Source: Seminavis robusta (lineage: Eukaryota; Bacillariophyta; Bacillariophyceae; Naviculales; Naviculaceae). From it: a stretch of DNA of 56,651 nucleotides. Below the pieces are notes generated by a model. It saw only the letters and a program-made list of their open reading frames with translations. It ran no database searches and had not been told where the DNA came from. Below, one piece after another: positions 11,054 to 21,839 of the stretch. The position numbers and the translations under genes are program-made. Location: contig CAICTM010000611.1 in NCBI GenBank assembly GCA_903772945.1, positions 1 to 56,651 of the forward strand, read 5' to 3'. Each line of letters starts with the position of its first letter. Position 1 is the first letter of the stretch.

Positions 11054-12493
11054 TTACCAATCAAGTTTGTTGTCATCCTGTGGTTGTGTTTCCTTGATGG
11101 GACAATGCATGACTCGTGTTGGGTCTATGGTGCTCACAACACACTCGTTGCAATGCGTGCATTTCGATCGAACATCATTGACAGCAGCAGAAGTTGTTGC
11201 CTTTGTTTGATTGCTGGTTTTTATGGTGGATGATGATGATGATAGTAACGGAAGAGACTCTTCAATATCCCGTACCATGCGTGGATTTTGGATGAGAGCG
11301 CGGGCCATTTGGACCAAATGGAATCCTTCCTCGAGGACACCTTCGATACCCGACAGCGACACGACGCCTCCAATCAAACAGACAGGTACATGTCGCAGAT
11401 TATTGTTGTTGTCCTGCAGTACCCCCAGAACGTGTCGTGCCTGTTGTAGAAAGAAGCATTCCTCAAAGTCGATCCGTGGTACCAACCATCTTCCCAATAA
11501 CAGCAATGCCAATCCTTTGGTCGCCCCCAAAGCTCGTGCCATGGACCAATAGGGTACGGTTCCCCGCAGCATGTAGAATCCATTCCGTGACGTGAATCCA
11601 CCCGACAAGACAAGTGCATCTGCCCCCGCTTTACCAAACGCCACGGCCGCCGCCTTGGCATCGTCGATCGACAAGCCGTCAAATCCATCGCTAAGATTCA
11701 TCTTGACCAACACGGCAATTGTGACTGTCTTTCGAATTTCTCGCAAGACTCTCAAGGGAAATCGCAATCGATTTTCAATAGAAGCCCCACCAAATTCATC
11801 CGTCCGTGTATTGGTGGCGGGACAAAGGAATTGACTGAGCAAATAGCCGTGCCCACAATGCAATTCGACCGCATCACATCCTGCCTCTTGCGCCATGCAT
11901 GCCGCCCGCAAAAAGTCGGCGGCGACCCGATCCATGTCGTCGCGGGTCATGGCACGGGCAAAATCGAATCCGGCGATATTGAAAATGCCGGACGGTGCGA
12001 TGGTTTGTGTCCCCGTCACGCTGGCAGTGGCAAAGGAACCGGCGTGGGCCAATTGCAGCGACAACATACTGCCTTTGGCATGCACGGCGTCGGCGAGTTT
12101 TTGGAGATCTGGTAGAAAATTTTGTTGGGCCAGTAGTATTTGATTGGCAAACGTCATGCCATCCTGACTGACCGACGCATACGCCACGGTGGTCATGGCG
12201 ACTCCTCCTTCGGCCACTTCGACATGCGTCTGTAATAGCGAGTCGATATCAGATCCACCAAAGGCAGCGGCTCGAACGATGCGATTCTTGAGTGTCAGTC
12301 CACAGGGAAGTGTCAATGGCTGTAGACACTTGGCATCCTCTCGACTGGTCGGTAGTCGGCGTGGTAGCTTTGGTGTCTCCTTCTTCTTTTGCTTCGCTTG
12401 CCATTGATAGTAGTAGGAATAATAGCCCAGCACGGCCGTAGCCGAAGAGACGGCCAGGATCGTCCATGAGTTTCTCTGTTCCCTCCACGACAT
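11054..12493 (-). CDS. NADH:flavin oxidoreductase, Old Yellow Enzyme family
   Basis: 479 residues from ATG 12493. An FMN-dependent ene-reductase-type TIM barrel. Seen: the N-terminal barrel start LKNRIVRAAAFGGSD; the substrate/FMN motif VELHCGHGYLLSQFL followed by NTRTDEFGG and IENRLRFPL; VLVKMNLSDGFDG; and the phosphate-binding end (PVCLIGGVV, then MARALIQNP). A C-terminal cluster KCTHCNECV resembles the cysteine-rich tail of some NADH:flavin oxidoreductases. One membrane-spanning or signal-anchor helix occupies residues 9-29 (WTILAVSSATAVLGYYSYYY), so the enzyme is probably membrane-tethered. Between barrel strands there is a ~40-residue insertion (RALGATKGLALLLLGRWLV). Substrate unknown. 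Confidence 0.9.
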   Translation of the reverse strand: MSWREQRNSWTILAVSSATAVLGYYSYYYQWQAKQKKKETPKLPRRLPTSREDAKCLQPLTLPCGLTLKNRIVRAAAFGGSDIDSLLQTHVEVAEGGVAMTTVAYASVSQDGMTFANQILLAQQNFLPDLQKLADAVHAKGSMLSLQLAHAGSFATASVTGTQTIAPSGIFNIAGFDFARAMTRDDMDRVAADFLRAACMAQEAGCDAVELHCGHGYLLSQFLCPATNTRTDEFGGASIENRLRFPLRVLREIRKTVTIAVLVKMNLSDGFDGLSIDDAKAAAVAFGKAGADALVLSGGFTSRNGFYMLRGTVPYWSMARALGATKGLALLLLGRWLVPRIDFEECFFLQQARHVLGVLQDNNNNLRHVPVCLIGGVVSLSGIEGVLEEGFHLVQMARALIQNPRMVRDIEESLPLLSSSSSTIKTSNQTKATTSAAVNDVRSKCTHCNECVVSTIDPTRVMHCPIKETQPQDDNKLDW

Positions 12494-12591
12494 GCTATGG
12501 ACCGGTACTACTGCACGTATGTATTGAACTCCAACAGAAAGCCAAAGGACATCTTTGTTTTGGAAGGGATCTTCCTTGGAGCGAGACAGTG

Positions 12592-12736
12592 AGACGATTC
12601 GAGTCAGTCGTGGATAATCAGAATCCTAATCAATTTTTGGAGCCATCCTAATTAATTTTTGGAGCGGCTCCAAAAATTGATTAGGATGGCTCCAAAAATT
12701 GATTAGGCTTCTGATAAACCCACGACTCGAATCGTC
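12592..12736. repeat. Near-perfect foldback (inverted) repeat
   Basis: Two arms of about 70 bp (12592-12665 and 12667-12736) meet at the centre GGAGC-G-GCTCC. Each arm contains two direct copies of a ~23-bp unit (core CCTAATCAATTTTTGGAGCC), so four copies lie in mirror order. Differences between arms are few: one 4-nt AGTC duplication in the left arm, and small changes near GTGGATAAT/GTGGGTTTAT. It sits about 100 bp upstream of the oxidoreductase start. A foldback MITE or a hairpin RNA source are both possible. Confidence 0.85.
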
Positions 12737-14519
12737 ATTCGTCCGGCAGTCTTTAAGTCTTCTCAACTTTTGTCCTACTGAAAGATGACAGTAGTTGAAG
12801 GCAGGACTTAAGGAAGAAACCAGAACTCTCGAGAGCGCTTGACTCACCGAACTGTGTTAGACGCCTTGACGATGACAACTGCTACTAGTGGTACTAGTCC
12901 TCCGAACGCTATCCTGCAACACCAGTCGACACCAAAGACTCTTGCGGCGGAGTTGACAACGAGAAATAACCCATTTCCACCTTGGAGTGACGGCTGCTGC
13001 AGCAACTGGATCATTCTCACACAACTGGATCATTCTCACACAACTGGACGAAATTTCCACAACTGGATCATTCTGCCACAACTGGATATTATTTTCGAGG
13101 GCTTTTGCAGCCCCCATAAAGAGCTCTCGGGCCGTCAGGACCATTCCGATCGCGCATTACTACTCTTAGAAGCAACTGACACGGAAGAATAGAGCGGTGG
13201 AGCTCATTGCAATGTCATTTCAACAAGCAAAGAACAGTGCGATCAATAAATCGACCATGCAGTTTTCGACCACTTGGGAACGTCTCCCAATCGAACGCCG
13301 CTCCGTCACCACACACACCACAAGCCAGAGCCACCAAGCCTCGGTTCATTACATTTGACTGGTAGCTAGCTAGCTATGAACATCAGAGGACACGAAGAAA
13401 GAAGACTGCAGCAATGGAGTTCGTCGCAACCAATTCGACAGCGCATCCACGAATGCATGCCGCTCGCCTCTCAGTTTCAGCTCGTAAACGCAACGTTACA
13501 AGAGGCTTTCCGATGCAACAACCAGTCAGACCAGTAATCTCTCTCCAATACTGCCACTATTGCAGTAGCCATAGCTGATACGAAAAAGATAGACTGTAAA
13601 AGGCTAGCTAGGAAAAGAACGAGCTGCACGAACCTCCCGATCTCGCGTTGCGCTTCCGCCATGTCCTGCTTGCTTAACGACGGTACCGTACCAGCACATG
13701 CATTTATCGCCACAAACAAACTGCAGCTTTGTATGTAAGAGTTCGCTCTGGAATGACATCTCTGCCTTGCTGCTGCATGCTTCCTGATGGCCATCCTGCG
13801 GGAGGATAGATAGATACGGCACGCCTTCATTTATTTCAATGTGCGTGCAGCAATGATCAGCGAAAGGAAACTGCAGTAATAGGTCAGCTATCAAATCAAC
13901 CCGAGGATGTCGGTCACGATTTCGGGCCTCCGCATGCATGCAACGAGAGTATCGGATGTCACGCATCTCCGCTTGCAGTCGACGTCGGCACTATACATGC
14001 CGTTGAAGCACAAACGATGGGGTCCCAGCTGGTTCTCGGGCAAGAAACTCCCACAGGACAGCTCTCGCCCAGAGCCGGCGTTTTGTCTCAGTCTTTGTCA
14101 CTGTCTCTCTCCAGTACAGTTTTTGGCGTTGCAGCAGAACAGATGATGGTCCCACAACTACGACGTATTCACCATACCTTAGATCTCGGAAAGCAAGGTT
14201 GTGTTCGGTACTAGTACCGGCAAAGCTTGGCTGGTTTTCTTTCTCTTGGCATCCCCCTGCTAACGCTGCCATCCCATGTTACTACTTATTTGACGGGAGT
14301 TGTTGGAACCCAATTGAAGGAACGCTCTACCGTACGACGAATCCTACAACGCCATGTTTGCATCAAATCTTTCCATTAAATCTTTGTTCCTGTTATTAGG
14401 GCCGTGCACATCATGCACGCAAACAAGAAGTGACATACTTTAAACATATAAATCTAGCATCCACTGTGCATCTTTTGCTGCCATGAAATGGAGACATATG
14501 AGGGCAAGTGCAAAATGAA
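12737..14519. other. Intergenic region with a short tandem repeat
   Basis: A 17-19-bp tandem repeat built on CAACTGGATCATTCT lies at about 12999-13090 (five imperfect copies). A minus-strand 117-codon ATG frame at 13830-13477 contains one hydrophobic stretch (FVQLVLFLASLLQSIFFV), but nothing else supports it as a gene. No other gene is recognised. Confidence 0.4.
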
Positions 14520-17201
14520 TCAGACTGGGTGAAATCTAGTCCTGCAATGCAAGGCATGGAGTGACTCAGTCACATGAGAATCAACTTCAACTGTTCCATA
14601 GGCCCCAATTGCAATGGAAAGCCTAATCTCTGAGAAGACGTCTTGGCTGGTATAAGTGTACAGTACTGTATTATTGCCTGTTGTCAGGGTGATCCATCCA
14701 GAGCCAATGCCATCACCAAAGCCGTCAAAAATATCCAGCTGGTAGGTTGTGTTGGGTGCCACAAGGAGTATATAGGAATGCAAATGCCAAGGATGCGGAA
14801 GGGAACCATCAGAATCTTGAAGAATTTCCCAAGAATTGTTCATGTTAGTCTCTTGCTGCCATACCCAACATGTTTCTGATGGAAATGAATCTGTGAGGAT
14901 GTTGAGGACAATGGTAGTAGAATCATTGTAGGTGCTGGGTGGAGGAAAACGTCCTGGCCATCCCGGGACGGTCTTCAGATCCGCACAAGTTGACACCAAG
15001 GGAGCACTGACCCTACAATCACACCACAGCTTAGAGCAAAGGTGTTCCGGGATTGTGCCTGAGAATTGATTCCCATCTAGTCTCATCCCAATAGAGGCAT
15101 TTAGTTCATTGGGGAGCATGCCTGTCAAGCTATTGTTCTGCAGGTGGAGCTCATTCAATGATTTTATTGCTCCAACTTCACTGGGCACTTGGCCATGAAA
15201 CTCATTGCTTGAAAGATCCAAGACCATCAATGATACCAACAATCCAATCTCTGTTGGGACGCTGCCTGACAGTTTGTTGTGAGTGACATTGAGCTTTTCA
15301 AGGTCTGACATCATCCCAAACTCACTGGGGAGCTTGCCGGTCAGGTTGTTGTATGAAAGCATCACTTCCTCTGCTGGTAAAAGGCTTCCAAGCTCTGTTG
15401 GGACAGTGCCAGTCAGGCAGTTTTCATGAAGCCACAGCCCCCCTGGCCCCAAGTCAAAAATCATACCAGCAATCGCACCTTTCACCATGTTTTCATCAAT
15501 ATGAGGTGCTTTCTCCTTGATCAGCTCAACGTAAAGATGATTGTACAGCCAGGGTTCTGGAAGGATGCCCCCCAGTTCTGTAGGTATGGTGCCAGTGAGT
15601 GAGTTCATACTCAGATCAAGACTCACAATGGTAGAATTACCAAACATAGTTGGGATGGTGCCAGTTAGTTGATTGCCATGAAGAAAGAGTAAATGAGGGA
15701 GACGGTTGAGTCCCAGCTCTGAGGGTATAGAACCTGATAGATTTGAATAAGCCAAATCTAAAAGCATTAGGTCAGGCAACCCAAGTTCGGAAGGAATTCG
15801 GCCATGAAAGTTGTTTCCCCAGAAAGACAGAAGCAATAGCTCATGAAGTTGGCCAAGTTCACTTGGCAGGGTCCCCGCCAAGTCACAACCTGACGCAAGA
15901 AACATTTCCAATCGTTGTAGGTTCCCACTCTGTGAAGGAATCGAGCCACTCAAATTTTGATTCCCAGAGAGGTCAATGGACCTTATAGAGGTCAACAAGA
16001 AGAATTCAGGTGGGATTGTGCCGTTCAACCGATTGTTAACAAGCCAGAAATTGCTTAGCTCTTCACTCGTTTCATTGATGAGGTTATAAGCGAGGCGAAC
16101 GAAGGGGAAGGTACTTCGTGACCAGAACCATTTAGCTTCATCAATCTCATACGATAGCCAGTTCCCCTTCTCAGTCCAGTGAGTCTGTCCACCAGTAGAG
16201 AAGTACAAGCAAGCTAAGGCAAACCTCTGAACAAGCTTCCAATCCGTGTAGTTCTCAAACCTTGGATCATGGATAGACCAATTGAATGCCTGTGCCTGAG
16301 GAGACCGCTGGCTTGCCGTTGCAGTTGACGTTGCAGTGGTGTTCCTGTTAATCTCAGCCTGAGTGTAGTCAGGCAACAAGCCCAGCATGTATTCTTCTCT
16401 GGTAAGGCCATCGCGCAGTGTTAGGCCACTATCATTTCCTCTGCTCGTATCACGAAGAAGAAGGGCCACTAAAAGCACTGCCCCTGCAATAACTGCCAAT
16501 CCCACACACACAAATACAGATTCCACAAGCATACTTTTTTGCTTCCTGGAGCTGTTGCTGGCTTCCGATGGTCGAGCCAAGGGAAGTTCGTCAGGATTCA
16601 ATTCTTCCACAGGACGAGCAGAGGCCAATATAGTTTGATCGACGGTTTGCTGCGGGACAACGTACTCCTCCGAATCAATGTCATCGATATAGTCAGCATT
16701 TGCTTCAGCTGCTGGTATGTACTCTCCGCCTTGATATAGCATGGCCCCAGGCAGCGCTTCTACCACTACACTGCTGTTAGAACCAGAAATGGGCAATGTC
16801 GCATCAGTTGGCTCCATAGTCTCCAAAGTGGTATCTTGTTGGGCTTCAGACTCAGAACTTGCAGCGGGTAGCAAGTGCGCCTGTGCTGCAGCCAAGTGGG
16901 CTCGGGAGGGTTCCAAGAAACTCATAATCTCAGGACCTTTTCCCTTGTCGTTGGCATTGGCTTTCTTGTCGTTGGCATTCTTGTCATTGTCCTTATGGTT
17001 TGGGTCAAAGACACTCAGTGTCTTTGGGCCTTTTGTCTTGTCGGACTTTTTGCCGTTGCCATTATGGGCGTTCTCCTCGCCCTCCTTGCGGTTTTCGTCG
17101 TCAGTCGTCGCGGCGTCACCAATTCGAGGCCTTGCAGAGGGACCAAAGAACTGAAAGACAGTCTTGTCTTTGGCCTTCCTGCTTGGATTGTCCTTCCCCA
17201 T
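14520..17201 (-). CDS. Leucine-rich-repeat single-pass membrane protein
   Basis: 893 residues from the first ATG (17201). Residues 1-220 form a charged, low-complexity, probably cytosolic head. A hydrophobic anchor lies at about 226-250 (VFVCVGLAVIAGAVLLVALLL). A conserved pre-LRR block follows (FALACLYFSTGG, then WTEKGNWLSYEIDEAKWFW), then plant-type LRRs of the LxGxIPxELG kind (for example LSGSIPSELG, LTGTIPTELG) to about residue 750. The C-terminus holds a second extracellular module with SFPSETCWVW and FDGFGDGIG, a pattern I associate with secreted algal and marine bacterial proteins. There is no kinase domain. A role as cell-surface receptor or adhesin is inferred from the architecture. 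No intron is needed. Confidence 0.88.
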   Translation of the reverse strand: MGKDNPSRKAKDKTVFQFFGPSARPRIGDAATTDDENRKEGEENAHNGNGKKSDKTKGPKTLSVFDPNHKDNDKNANDKKANANDKGKGPEIMSFLEPSRAHLAAAQAHLLPAASSESEAQQDTTLETMEPTDATLPISGSNSSVVVEALPGAMLYQGGEYIPAAEANADYIDDIDSEEYVVPQQTVDQTILASARPVEELNPDELPLARPSEASNSSRKQKSMLVESVFVCVGLAVIAGAVLLVALLLRDTSRGNDSGLTLRDGLTREEYMLGLLPDYTQAEINRNTTATSTATASQRSPQAQAFNWSIHDPRFENYTDWKLVQRFALACLYFSTGGQTHWTEKGNWLSYEIDEAKWFWSRSTFPFVRLAYNLINETSEELSNFWLVNNRLNGTIPPEFFLLTSIRSIDLSGNQNLSGSIPSQSGNLQRLEMFLASGCDLAGTLPSELGQLHELLLLSFWGNNFHGRIPSELGLPDLMLLDLAYSNLSGSIPSELGLNRLPHLLFLHGNQLTGTIPTMFGNSTIVSLDLSMNSLTGTIPTELGGILPEPWLYNHLYVELIKEKAPHIDENMVKGAIAGMIFDLGPGGLWLHENCLTGTVPTELGSLLPAEEVMLSYNNLTGKLPSEFGMMSDLEKLNVTHNKLSGSVPTEIGLLVSLMVLDLSSNEFHGQVPSEVGAIKSLNELHLQNNSLTGMLPNELNASIGMRLDGNQFSGTIPEHLCSKLWCDCRVSAPLVSTCADLKTVPGWPGRFPPPSTYNDSTTIVLNILTDSFPSETCWVWQQETNMNNSWEILQDSDGSLPHPWHLHSYILLVAPNTTYQLDIFDGFGDGIGSGWITLTTGNNTVLYTYTSQDVFSEIRLSIAIGAYGTVEVDSHVTESLHALHCRTRFHPV

Positions 17202-17372
17202 AGCTTTATTGTTGTTCGATCTAGAAAGAAGTACCTTTAGCTGTAGGTATGGTATCCCGGCTTTCTTTGTGAGGATAGAAGCACAGTCGATAAATACCGT
17301 ACCTGGTACTGCTTTCTGGTAGCTATTATCCAAATTTCACGATCGCTTCGGTTCGCTCGGTTGGGTTGATAG

Positions 17373-17475
17373 AGCTCTCATTTTTTGCTGCATTGATAGG
17401 TGGCCATGGCTCCATAGGGCTCTCAACGATCTTCGGGTATCTATCAAATGCAACAAAAAGTGAGAGTGCTAAATG
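17373..17475. repeat. Imperfect hairpin and dispersed CAAAAAG motif
   Basis: The left arm reads GCTCTCATTTTTTGCTGCAT and is mirrored by a right arm TATCAAATGCAACAAAAAG then TGAGAG at about 17440-17470. The same TATCAAATGCxxCAAAAAG core recurs at about 17590-17612 and 18240-18262. It could be a degenerate inverted-repeat element with solitary ends. Confidence 0.55.
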
Positions 17476-17712
17476 TGTGACAAGAGGCAAGCCTCCAGCC
17501 TCCAGGCTAGCTAGCTATTAGAGTTGCAGCAACTATCTTCCTCTGCTTGTCCGAGGCCACATTGACTTCGGTTCTCTCAAGTATCTTTTTATCAAATGCA
17601 GCAAAAAGTGAGAGAACAGACAGCCGTAGGCTAGTGCCCTCAACTAGCATTTATCTAAAGACAAAGGTTTCATTTTTTATTGTATGTTTCTTAAACCCAA
17701 GGCTAATCAGTC

Positions 17713-18125
17713 GCTTTGATAGCTTTAATCTTACTAGGGAAACCGCACCCTAAGTACGTAGAGGCTTTGATAGCCTTAATCTTACTAGGGAAACCGCACC
17801 ATATGTACGCGACACACACACACACACACATCTCACACAACACTCAACGTACACACACCTACACACACACATTTTCTCACAGCCTACCCGGCTTGTATCT
17901 TTTGCCATCCCCAGCTTGCTCCACTGATGAAGCAAACAGCGAAATTCCTAAGCTCAGAATTTGGAAATCAGCAAGCAACGGTATACCCCATGGATAAACA
18001 TCCAAATGGTAGATTCGTCGTAGATTAACTCTTAGTAGTGTCTACACACATCTCACACAACATCACACATCTCACACAACACTCAACGTACACACACCTA
18101 CACACACACACACACACACACACAA
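17713..18125. repeat. 51-bp tandem duplication and duplicated CA-rich tract
   Basis: Two copies of a 51-bp unit (core TTACTAGGGAAACCGCACC) start at 17713 and 17764. They are followed by a CA microsatellite with CTCACACAACACTCAACGTA at about 17832. The same CA-rich block is repeated about 230 bp further on (18040-18125), so the microsatellite region itself was duplicated. Confidence 0.75.
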
Positions 18126-20333
18126 GATAAAGTTCAAAAGGCCCTCAGCTTGCTAGCTGGTAGTTGAGGGCAAATACTAAATAATTTTACTGGGATTGAC
18201 AGAGACAAGCCTTCAGGCTGGAGTTCTGGTGCCGAGTGCTATCAAATGCGGCAAAAAGCGAGTGGGCTAAAAATGTCTGCCAAAAAAGGCAAGTCTCCCG
18301 GCCTGGAGTTCCGGTCGCCGACGCTCCAAAGTTTCTTCCGCGCAGCAAGACCTTCTTTTGGAACTGATTTGATTTGCTTTGTTTTCTGGTGTTGAGCTAT
18401 CTGGGCTGTGTACTAATATGTCTGGTTGCTTTCCATCTTCTTCCCCCCAATTACGCCGACATCGCTTCTCTCAAGGCCATCATGACGGGTCACCCAAACT
18501 TTGTCCGTGCATTCAGCAGTGCGACAAAGATGCGCGAATCAAATCACAAATCTACCGCGATTGGCTCGTGCGCAGGGGGGGGTGCTGGATACTGTGCGGT
18601 AGGTGATGACATACAGTCTACTCTCTCTTATCATGATGGGGGATTCCTTAATTAAAAGTCTTGATATGAGAGAGTCTTGATTTAGCAGTTCTACTGTACC
18701 GTTATTGACCAAACCGCAGTCTGCAAAGCCCAAAAACCAAGCTAGAATGCTTTGCAACAAAGGCTACCTATGTATTGGTAAAATAATCATGACGGGAAGT
18801 ATCCAGTCTCTCATGGGACAACGGGGTTTGGCAGATTGCAATGCTTTCGCAAATCAGTCAAGGTGCACAGTGGCACCTTTTGGAATGACCAAGCTAGCTA
18901 GGTCTAGCTAGAGAAACTATTGCTGATCTTCCTGAGGCACTCTTGAACTTTCATAAAGCTTAAGGTACCAGTACTGTAGTCTGGCTTGTCTCAGCATGTA
19001 ACATGGAAAGTGTGAGTCACTAGTGGACTCATGACTCATGGGGGGAACTCATGGAAGCGTTGATATAATAGAGAAATGGATATACTATTTCATGATTTAC
19101 GAGAGAGTAGACTGTAGAGGACAACAAGTACCGGACCTAGTAGCTGGACTAGCTGCTGTACAACAGTGTGGTCACTACCGTACATGTAAGCTCTGCTGCT
19201 CTTGTCAAAATAGCTTCATTTTATTGCTTAAAGGACTTCAATTCGATTGAACCAGAGTTGCCAACGAGTGTTCAGAGAAGGTCAATTATCTACGGAAGCC
19301 AGCGAGGGCCAGTCTTAATAAAAAGCTAAGAATAGTCGAAATTCAGGACTGGGTTCCATGGGATCAGGGATGATAAATTGACGACCATTATGGTGGCCAA
19401 AGGGTTTGGCTTTGCGGGTTTAAGTAGCTTTCACAAGGGCAATTGAGATGCTGGTCTGCAAGAAGAAAATCATTTGAGAGTATGAGAACTGAGTTTTGTT
19501 GGCAGTGACAGAAGCAAGGCGTTGTAAAATAATCTTGGCTTGGGGGCAAGCATGCCATCCACAGAAAAACAAAGGATGGAAGGAGGCGTGATTGGATTCG
19601 CCAGGGCTTTATACTTGCAAATTTTCTCGCATTCTTGTTTAGTTAAAACTTTGAGCGGATCTTTTTCCCTGCAGGAGGTATGGCCACTTTTAGTCCCAAT
19701 CAATGACACTTACGTCAACAATTGCGGTCGTACATGTTCGAACAAGCCGCGAATGAAAGATTACCACGTAAGAGCGCAGGAGCTGGGGGGGATTGAGAGG
19801 GGGGAGGAAGGGCGGGTAAGGTGGAAATATGGTGACCAGCAAGGATGGTGGGGCTGGAACAGAAGGAGGGGGGGGTGTCCTACTGAACACTAGAGGAACC
19901 AAAGCATTTGCATCCAATAAAACCAAGTTCGTTACGGATTCTATTGAATGATTCATTCATTCCATGCTCTCCCTGAAGCTGCAGCCATTCTCTTACCATT
20001 ACTGTTGACCCCTTCCTAGGTCTTGGAAACCCAGCCCATACATTTTGTACATCACTAAGCATCTTCCTCTACCACCCACACCCGCATCTTGGCTCAATGA
20101 CCTTCCCCCATGTACAATTTCACGGCTTGCACTGCCAACACAATGTATATGGTGCGTAAATGAGTGGTGACTGTGTGTGGCAATAGCTTAGGGTTGATTT
20201 GCATTATCACGAGAGCGTCAATCTGCAATAGAAGCTGTGGTGGCTGGAACCAGCTGGGGCTTGGTGCCTCGGTTCCCTCTTTCAAAGCATACGAAGGACA
20301 TTTATCATCGCTGCTGCTATTATTCATGTGGTT
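18126..20333. other. Long intergenic region, no gene supported
   Basis: Short open frames in all directions, none with a recognisable domain, plus one copy of the dispersed motif TATCTACGGAAGCCAGC at about 19288 and GCTAGCTAG clusters near 18890. A G-rich stretch lies at about 19790-19880. I see no RNA gene. Confidence 0.35.
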
Positions 20334-21839
20334 CTATTTCACTACGACAAAGGGCAAGTCCTGGTGCTTTCGGCAAAACGCCTTGAACTTCGTGGCGTGA
20401 GTCGGTGGCAAGCCAAAATAAACCGTGGAATCACCCGTTCCTGAGTGCCGAGGCACTTCCACCACCATGTTCTGAAGGGTTCCAAACCAGGCCACCATGC
20501 ATGAAGCATTTTCGGCACCAGCACCCATACCACAGTTGAGCCATCGCTTGTCCCAGGAATTGACAAAGGTACCATCCCCTTCGAGCACATCAAACACAAC
20601 TGGCGACCACATATCATATGTGTTCTTGATTCCTAAATGACGGGCCGCTTCGAACCAGTCCTTGGCTCTGCAGGCATTGGATTCCGCATCCGCCAAACCT
20701 TTGCGCATGGCTCGGTGAACTTCTTGGGCCATGACAGTTACCTCCCTTGCATTCCATGCTGCCGGACTCGCACCAATGGTCATGGGTTCGGCAAAGTCAA
20801 ATGCAGCATTGCCGAAATAGTCCTTCGCGAAACGCTTAGATCGTCCCCTGAGATTGCACGCTACATGTAGATTGTGTTGTACGGTATCATTGCTGGTAGT
20901 GGGAGTGGGGGAAGTGATTTGCTTGGTAAGCAAAAGAGAAGCACATAGTACCTCAAACGTGGAAACCCACTCGCCATCTGGCAACTGTTTGGAAACGGCC
21001 TCTTTCAGGGCGGCGAGTTCGGCAGCGCTTACCCGGAGCTCTACTTCTTCCTGGCGAGCCATGCACCAAATCGCCTTGGGCAAGAGCTTGACAAGAAAGG
21101 TCCAAAACGAAAAGGGATCATGGGGAGATCCAAGCTCGCGTGGCAGCCGTTCATAGAGATCCGAAACTGATTGTGCAGGTTTCTGAGCTTCCCATACACG
21201 CTTTCCCATGAGACGGCGACGGGCCAAGAGTTCCGGCAGCGGCTGGTCTGGCTTGGTGCAGAAATGCGACCAGACTTGGAGAATATCGCACATTCCGCTG
21301 CCGTCACAGATTCCATGATTGATGCCAATGCAAAGATAGGAAACTTGCTTTTCTTCAAAGACAATCAAACGAGCTCTCAACAGAGGATCCTTCTCGGTTG
21401 CTTCCCCAGAGAATCCTGGCCCAGGTGCTTCCAATCCAGCGTCTTTCCAGAGTTTACGGGTGTCGGAGTCATTGGGCAGATGAATGTCTGGACGGGACGT
21501 TGTTCCCTTGCAATACTCCAAAACGACTCCTTGATCGTCAGGCAACAATGCCAGCTGATAAAGATTCTTCTTGTCGCTATCAGTCTTGACGACTCGAGCT
21601 CCCAAGGCCGGGAAATGGTGCAGCGTACGTTGCAATCCTCCCTTGACCGTCATGGGATCCAGCAGGCCACCGTCAAAGCGAAGCGTAAAGCCAAGCCAAT
21701 GAGAAGATCGCGTTAACCACTCATCGACTTCGCTCAAAGTTTCCTGGCAGACGTCACTGTCCAGAATCGACGGAGAAGCCGCCAGTTTCTCCCATTTCTC
21801 TGACACTTGAATCGAGATATTCTTGTTGCTTGTCTTCAT
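20334..21839 (-). CDS. BAHD-type acyltransferase (transferase family)
   Basis: 501 residues from ATG 21839. BAHD enzymes transfer an acyl group from acyl-CoA to an alcohol or amine. The catalytic HxxxDG motif is present as HGICDG (about residue 190) within SYLCIGINHGICDGSG, and the family's YFGN motif occurs as DYFGNAAFDF. The usual structural DFGWG motif near the C-terminus is replaced: the equivalent region reads SWDKRWLNCGMGAG. The length (about 450-500) and motif order fit the family. A hydrophobic signal is absent, so a cytosolic location is likely. The acceptor cannot be predicted. No intron is needed. Confidence 0.8.
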   Translation of the reverse strand: MKTSNKNISIQVSEKWEKLAASPSILDSDVCQETLSEVDEWLTRSSHWLGFTLRFDGGLLDPMTVKGGLQRTLHHFPALGARVVKTDSDKKNLYQLALLPDDQGVVLEYCKGTTSRPDIHLPNDSDTRKLWKDAGLEAPGPGFSGEATEKDPLLRARLIVFEEKQVSYLCIGINHGICDGSGMCDILQVWSHFCTKPDQPLPELLARRRLMGKRVWEAQKPAQSVSDLYERLPRELGSPHDPFSFWTFLVKLLPKAIWCMARQEEVELRVSAAELAALKEAVSKQLPDGEWVSTFEVLCASLLLTKQITSPTPTTSNDTVQHNLHVACNLRGRSKRFAKDYFGNAAFDFAEPMTIGASPAAWNAREVTVMAQEVHRAMRKGLADAESNACRAKDWFEAARHLGIKNTYDMWSPVVFDVLEGDGTFVNSWDKRWLNCGMGAGAENASCMVAWFGTLQNMVVEVPRHSGTGDSTVYFGLPPTHATKFKAFCRKHQDLPFVVVK

